From contig JAVVTL010000054.1 of the NCBI GenBank assembly GCA_036653715.1, positions 1 to 10,030 of the forward strand: a stretch of 10,030 nt of DNA. Reading direction: 5' to 3'. The notes under the pieces are model-generated. The model was not told where the DNA came from. It made no database searches and was given only the letters and a program-made list of their open reading frames with translations. Source of the DNA: Scatomorpha sp036653715. Its GTDB lineage: Bacteria > Bacillota > Clostridia > Oscillospirales > Oscillospiraceae. The position numbers were made by a program, and so were the translations under genes. Of the stretch, positions 6,199 to 10,030 are shown one piece after another. Position 1 is the stretch's first letter, and each line of letters opens with the position of its first letter.

Positions 6199-7194
6199 AT
6201 GGATTTTCGTCTTATAATAAATTCAATAGCCCACCTTTTGACGGACGCGCTCTGCGCCGCGTCGCTTTTCGGCGCTGTGGCGGCAACGGGCGACATGGGC
6301 ATAGCCGTGGCACTCTATAACACCTTGGCATTTTCCACGCAGTGCGTCGCGGGACTTATCACAGACCGCCTGCGCCGCCATGAGCGGATAGCCGCAGCAG
6401 CCCTCGCCGTCGTGGCGCTGGGTGCGCTCCTGCCGCTGCCGTGGCTCGCGCGGGTCATCGTTATAAGCCTCGGCAACAGCGTATTCCACGTCGCCGCAGG
6501 CACGGTGACGCTCAAGACCTCGGCAGGGCGTGCCGCACCCTTGGGCGTCTTTGTCGCGCCGGGTGCGCTCGGACTCGCCCTCGGCACCCTCTATCCCGCC
6601 GCACTCACATATTACGCCATCCTCGCCCTGCTCACATGCACTCTCATGCCAAGAGAGCCGACAGCCGTGGCACCAAAGCCCCGCGAGGCCGTGAACGGGA
6701 GCGTCCCTTGGCTTGCGGTGACGGCGCTGCTGCTTGCCGTCGCCGTGCGGGCGATAGGCGGGGGAGCCGTACCATTTCCATGGCGCTCCGGCGCACGGCC
6801 CACGCTGCTTTTGGCAATTGGTGTCCTTGTCGGAAAGGCCGCCGGCGGCTTTCTCTGCGACAGAATAGGCGCCGTGAAAACCGCGCTTGTCTCCATTCCC
6901 GCTGCCGCGCTCCTCACGGCGTTCTGCGGGCAATATGCCGCTCCCTCGCTTGTCGGGCAGCTTTTGCTGAATCTCTCCATGCCGGTGACGCTTTGGCTGC
7001 TCTACCGCGCGATGCCGGACTCGCCGGGGCTTGCCTTCGGACTTGCGGCCTCCGCGCTTTGGCCGGGTGCTCTGATGGGCGGTCTGATATCACTTACAGG
7101 CTCCGCGCGGGCAATTTGCGTAATCCTCTGCTTCGCCTTCGGGCTTGCAGCCATAGTCTATTCGCAACACAAAGTCAAGGAGGTATCACCATGA
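6199..7194 (+). CDS. Short MFS-like membrane transporter
   Basis: This is a 331-residue, strongly hydrophobic protein with roughly ten membrane-spanning segments. Two cytoplasmic-loop motifs of major facilitator type appear, one in each half: GLITDRLRRHER (52-63) and GFLCDRIGAVKT (217-228), close to motif A (GxLaDrxGrk). The internal repetition supports an MFS fold, although the length is below the usual 400 or so residues. Substrate is unknown. The ATG at 6199 lies eight bases after TATAAT and has no ribosome binding site; an ATG at 6190 overlaps the -10 and would not be transcribed. The message is therefore probably leaderless. The stop overlaps the next start (ATGA at 7191-7194), so this is the first gene of a coupled cluster. 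The relative order of MFS-like gene, tiny secreted peptide and small membrane protein feels familiar from other Clostridia, but this is memory and was not checked. Confidence 0.75.
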   Translation: MDFRLIINSIAHLLTDALCAASLFGAVAATGDMGIAVALYNTLAFSTQCVAGLITDRLRRHERIAAAALAVVALGALLPLPWLARVIVISLGNSVFHVAAGTVTLKTSAGRAAPLGVFVAPGALGLALGTLYPAALTYYAILALLTCTLMPREPTAVAPKPREAVNGSVPWLAVTALLLAVAVRAIGGGAVPFPWRSGARPTLLLAIGVLVGKAAGGFLCDRIGAVKTALVSIPAAALLTAFCGQYAAPSLVGQLLLNLSMPVTLWLLYRAMPDSPGLAFGLAASALWPGALMGGLISLTGSARAICVILCFAFGLAAIVYSQHKVKEVSP

Positions 7195-7376
7195 AAAAAT
7201 CCCTTAATATTCTGTTGCTGTCTCTGCTCTTTTCCGTCTGCCTGACGGGCTTCGCCCTCGCGGATGTCGCGGCAGGGCCGATGATAGCCACCGTTGTCGG
7301 CATACCGCTTGCCATAATTGCCGTGGCGGTCATCGTCATTGTCCTCATCGTCAAGGCCGTGCGCAAGCGCAAATGA
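7191..7376 (+). CDS. 61-residue exported or membrane peptide, unknown function
   Basis: This small gene has a strong ribosome binding site, AAGGAGG (7177-7183), seven bases before its ATG, and overlaps both neighbours by ATGA (7191-7194 and 7373-7376). It encodes a cleavable-looking signal peptide (residues 1-24, ending GFALA before Asp25) followed by a 37-residue mature peptide. The mature part has a DVAAGP start, one hydrophobic helix (about 33-54) and a basic tail, KAVRKRK. If the signal is cleaved, the helix would lie in the membrane with its basic end inside. No known family was recognised. The tight packing suggests it works with the transporter-like protein before it and the membrane protein after it, perhaps as a small subunit. 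That role is inferred. Confidence 0.8.
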   Translation: MKKSLNILLLSLLFSVCLTGFALADVAAGPMIATVVGIPLAIIAVAVIVIVLIVKAVRKRK

Positions 7377-7696
7377 ACCTTTATATCGCCTGTATTCTGA
7401 CCGTTTTCCTTGAAACCGCTTTTTTGGCGCTCTGCGGCCTTCGCAACAGGGCTTTTCTTGCCGTCTGCGTCTGCGCCAATACAGCAACCAATCTTTCGCT
7501 GAATCTTCTGCTTGGGGCTATGGCGGGAACGGTTAACATAACATATTTTGTCTATCTGTCTGAGGCCGCCGTCATAGCTGCGGAATACATAGTCTACGCG
7601 CTTGTCGAGGGGCGCTCAAAGCGGCTTTTTCTCCTCACCCTCGCCGCCAACGCGCTGTCCTACGGCGCGGGGCTTATCATATACGGACACGTTTAA
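7373..7696 (+). CDS. 107-residue polytopic membrane protein, unknown function
   Basis: The protein has about four predicted membrane helices (roughly 3-22, 27-49, 55-78 and 86-104) with a basic loop, GRSKRL, near 80-85. Several polar residues sit inside helices: Glu14, Asn36, Asn40 and Asn44 (CANTATNLSLN), Glu64 and Glu71 (SEAAVIAAEY) and Asn93. This argues for a functional channel-like or catalytic interior rather than a simple anchor. The family was not recognised with certainty. The start overlaps the stop of the 61-residue peptide gene (ATGA at 7373-7376), with no separate ribosome binding site evident, so translation is probably coupled. The next gene begins 25 bases downstream. Confidence 0.75.
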   Translation: MNLYIACILTVFLETAFLALCGLRNRAFLAVCVCANTATNLSLNLLLGAMAGTVNITYFVYLSEAAVIAAEYIVYALVEGRSKRLFLLTLAANALSYGAGLIIYGHV

Positions 7697-7721
7697 ACCC
7701 TCTGCTGCGAAAGGAATCCGA

Positions 7722-9977
7722 ATGAAAAAACTTTTATCGCTCATTCTCGCCGCCACGCTCCTCATAACCCCCGCGTTTGCGGCGGGTTCGGGGACGGGAC
7801 AGGCCGTCTACTCAAACAAGACCGCCCTCGCGGACGGCCTTACATACGAAAACACCATCTCCGCAACCTCCGGCGGCCGACTTGTGGAGACCTTCACCCT
7901 TGAGACGGCGGCGAAAAGCTCGGTGCATCCCATCGTCCTCGCCTGCGATACCATCTACGGCGGCATGAATGTGAACTCCATGATAAAATACGCCAAGGGC
8001 CTCGGCTATAACGTCGTGGGTGCCGTGAACGCCGATTTCGGCTATTGGGACACCCGCGTCCCCTGCGGCATGGTCGTGGAAAACGGCATCTACAAATCCT
8101 CCCCCGAGGGCAACAACGCCCTCGCCTTCACGGCGGACGGAGCCTTTGCCTCCTTTATGCCCGAGGTTAACATAACTCTGACAAACACCGTCTCGGGCGG
8201 CGCGGTGCCGCTGACTCATTTTAACAAAACCCGTGCCGACAAGGGCGGCCTGTATCTTTTCAGCGAGCATTTTTCAACCGTCTCAACCCGCACGACAGGC
8301 AACGGCTGGTTTGTGCGCTTCAAGATATTGGACGGCAAGATGACGCTCGGCGGCAGCATGTCGCTGGAGGTCGCGGAGATAATCACCGACAAGCCGGCGG
8401 TCTCCATAGGCGAGGGCTATCTCGTCCTCAGCGCCGCCGAGGCAGCCGAGCTGGGCGCTGTGCGCGACAGCTTCAAAATAGGCGACAGAGTGACGCTGAC
8501 CACAAGCTGCACGGACAGTAAGCTTGCCGCCGCGACATGGGTTTCCGGCTGCGGGAACATACTTCTCTCCGAGGGCAAGGTCTATCACAGCGAGTGGTGG
8601 GACAAGGACATCAGCGCCGTAAATCCCCGCACCGCCGTGGGTATAAAGGCCGACGGCTCCATCGTCTATCACGTCATGGACGGCCGCAGGACAGCCTCCA
8701 AGGGCGCGACGCTCGCGGAGCTTGCGCAGGATATGATTTCAATGGGCTGCGTCTCCGCCGTGAATATGGACGGCGGCGGCTCCTCGGTGATGAGCCTGCT
8801 GACGCCCGGCGCGGACTCCTGCCGCGTCCTCAACAGCCCTTCGGACGGGACGCTCCGCAGCGTCTGCTCCTACATACTTTTTGTCACGGATGAGAAGCCG
8901 AGCGGCGCGGCGGAGAACCTCTTTCTCAAGGAGGACGGCGCTTTCGCGCTTGCGGGCACGACGCTCGACCTGCACTATCTCTCAACGGATAACACCATGA
9001 AAACCATCGCCACGCCGACGGATGTGACGGCTTATTCCTCCCTCGGCCCGGTTGTCGCGGGGAAATATACCGCCCCGGGCGCGGCGGGGGAGGACGTCGT
9101 CAAGCTCTCCGCCGCAGGCGCTTCAGGCAGCGGAAGAATACACGTCATAACAAAGGCGGACAGCATAGCCGTCAAAAACCTCGCCACCGACAAGGCCGTG
9201 ACCTCGCTTGTCATGAACCAAAAGGACGAGCTGAAGCTTGCCGCCTCGGTCAAATATCTTTTCCGCGACGTGTATATGGACAAGGCCTCCGTCAAGTATT
9301 CCGTCGCAGGCGACGTCGGCACCGTTACGCCCGAGGGCGTGTTCACGGCCTCCGGCAAGCCGGGCGCGGAGGGAAAGATAACAGTCGCCGCCGCAGGGCT
9401 CACCTATGACATCACGGTAAAGCTCGCCTTCGAGTTCTCCGACATGCAAAAGCATTGGGCGGGCGAATACGTCAAAAAGCTGTATGAGGCGGGCGTCGTC
9501 TCCGGCACCTCGGCGACGGAATATACCCCCGACGCGGGCATGAAGCGCTGTGACTTCACGCTGATGCTCTACAAGGCCGCAGGCTCTCCGACGACGGACG
9601 CCGTGAAGTCCTCCTTCACCGACGTGCCTGCGGACGCGTATTATGCCAAGGCAGTGGCTTGGGCGGAGGCAAACGGCATAGCCAAGGGCGACGGCACGGG
9701 CAAATTTGACCCCGCCGGCATCCTGACAAGGGAGCAGGGCTTCACCTTCACCTACCGCGCCCTGCCGCTCCTGAAGGTCGAGTATACGGAGGGCGACGTC
9801 GCCGGCCTCACGGCGTTTTCGGACGGCGCAGCCCTCAAGGACTGGTCGCGTCAGGCGACGGCGACGCTGGTGTCCATGGGCATCGTCGGCGGCTCCGACG
9901 GCAAGCTCGACCCCTCCGCCTCCCTGACCCGCGCCGCCATGGCAAAAATCCTCTGCGTAACGCTCTACAGAGCCTAA
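7722..9977 (+). CDS. Exported phosphodiester glycosidase (NAGPA-type) with three SLH domains
   Basis: The protein has 751 residues from the ATG at 7722, chosen because AAAGGA (7710-7715) lies six bases upstream and the first 20 residues form a clean signal peptide ending AFA. Residues about 70-390 match the phosphodiester glycosidase domain (PF09992, related to the human uncovering enzyme NAGPA): NADFGYW (103-109), CGMVVENG (115-122), NPRTAVGIKADG (from 301), NMDGGGSSVM (348-357) and NSPSDGTLR (371-379). A beta-rich, Ig-like spacer covers about 400-565. Three SLH repeats follow, starting near 572, 632 and 699, which bind a secondary wall polymer and fix the enzyme to the cell surface. Such enzymes cleave glycosyl phosphodiesters; wall or capsule glycopolymers are plausible targets but unproven. 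It is the last gene of the cluster, before the terminator at 9989. Confidence 0.9.
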   Translation: MKKLLSLILAATLLITPAFAAGSGTGQAVYSNKTALADGLTYENTISATSGGRLVETFTLETAAKSSVHPIVLACDTIYGGMNVNSMIKYAKGLGYNVVGAVNADFGYWDTRVPCGMVVENGIYKSSPEGNNALAFTADGAFASFMPEVNITLTNTVSGGAVPLTHFNKTRADKGGLYLFSEHFSTVSTRTTGNGWFVRFKILDGKMTLGGSMSLEVAEIITDKPAVSIGEGYLVLSAAEAAELGAVRDSFKIGDRVTLTTSCTDSKLAAATWVSGCGNILLSEGKVYHSEWWDKDISAVNPRTAVGIKADGSIVYHVMDGRRTASKGATLAELAQDMISMGCVSAVNMDGGGSSVMSLLTPGADSCRVLNSPSDGTLRSVCSYILFVTDEKPSGAAENLFLKEDGAFALAGTTLDLHYLSTDNTMKTIATPTDVTAYSSLGPVVAGKYTAPGAAGEDVVKLSAAGASGSGRIHVITKADSIAVKNLATDKAVTSLVMNQKDELKLAASVKYLFRDVYMDKASVKYSVAGDVGTVTPEGVFTASGKPGAEGKITVAAAGLTYDITVKLAFEFSDMQKHWAGEYVKKLYEAGVVSGTSATEYTPDAGMKRCDFTLMLYKAAGSPTTDAVKSSFTDVPADAYYAKAVAWAEANGIAKGDGTGKFDPAGILTREQGFTFTYRALPLLKVEYTEGDVAGLTAFSDGAALKDWSRQATATLVSMGIVGGSDGKLDPSASLTRAAMAKILCVTLYRA

Positions 9978-9988
9978 GGTAAAATTTT

Positions 9989-10030
9989 ATCGTGCAGCAC
10001 CGCTAAAAACGGCGCTGCACGATATTTTTG
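9989..10030 (+). terminator. Intrinsic terminator after the SLH glycosidase gene
   Basis: A 14-position stem (9989-10002 with 10010-10023) has one A-C mismatch and a seven-base loop, CTAAAAA. It is followed by ATTTTTG at the window edge. It starts 12 bases after the TAA stop and closes the four-gene cluster. Confidence 0.88.

Noticed and set aside
6213..6218. Additional TATAAT inside the start of the MFS gene as the real promoter
   Set aside because: It has no extended TG or plausible -35, and the next in-frame ATG is more than 30 codons in, which would cut into the first membrane helices.
6441..7190. In-frame upstream extension of the 61-residue peptide through the MFS gene
   Set aside because: The extension is Arg- and His-rich out-of-frame translation. 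The ATG at 7191 has a strong AAGGAGG and begins a signal peptide.
7602..7721. Upstream extension of the glycosidase by 40 codons
   Set aside because: It would overlap the 107-residue protein gene and bury the signal peptide; AAAGGA at 7710-7715 supports ATG 7722.

Overview
This GC-rich window looks like part of a genome from a Firmicute of the Clostridia, probably Oscillospiraceae-like. This is inferred from four things: S-layer-homology (SLH) domains, a lipoprotein beta-propeller, a DUF3810-type membrane protein and a YkpA/YbiT-like ABC-F protein, all GC-rich with AGGAGG-type ribosome binding sites. An exact 100-N run at 3189-3288 shows that two contigs were joined here, as is typical of a draft or metagenome-assembled scaffold. 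No rRNA, tRNA, CRISPR array, transposase or phage gene was seen.

Layout. 1-126 is an extremely G-rich upstream region with a strong G-quadruplex motif. 127-2040 encodes a secreted beta-propeller lipoprotein. 2154-3110, behind its own TTGACA-17-TATTCT promoter, encodes a membrane-anchored C39-like cysteine peptidase. Next come a long imperfect hairpin, which folds best as minus-strand RNA, and the gap. After the gap lies a DUF3810 membrane protein with an HExxH motif (3323-4429), converging on an ABC-F ATPase (4484-6073, minus). The two share a bidirectional terminator. The ABC-F gene is divergent from a four-gene plus-strand cluster: a short MFS-like transporter (6199-7194), a 61-residue secreted or membrane peptide (7191-7376), a 107-residue four-helix membrane protein (7373-7696), and an exported phosphodiester glycosidase with three SLH domains (7722-9977). 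That cluster ends at a terminator at the right edge.

How the genes may work together. The first three plus-strand genes of the cluster overlap by ATGA and are probably translationally coupled; the glycosidase follows 25 bases later. This suggests one transcription unit linking membrane proteins to an enzyme displayed on the cell wall. The ABC-F and MFS promoters are arranged on a perfect 11-bp inverted repeat, so that each arm carries one extended -10 element. The two promoters should therefore compete for polymerase or share a regulator. Two genes (DUF3810 and MFS) have an extended -10 placed so that transcription would start at, or one base before, their ATG, with no usable Shine-Dalgarno. 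These are candidate leaderless mRNAs. The ABC-F protein itself is strongly asymmetric: one composite ATP site is intact and the other has lost its Walker A lysine, catalytic glutamate and signature motif.

All functional calls come from motif recognition by eye. No database search was run.
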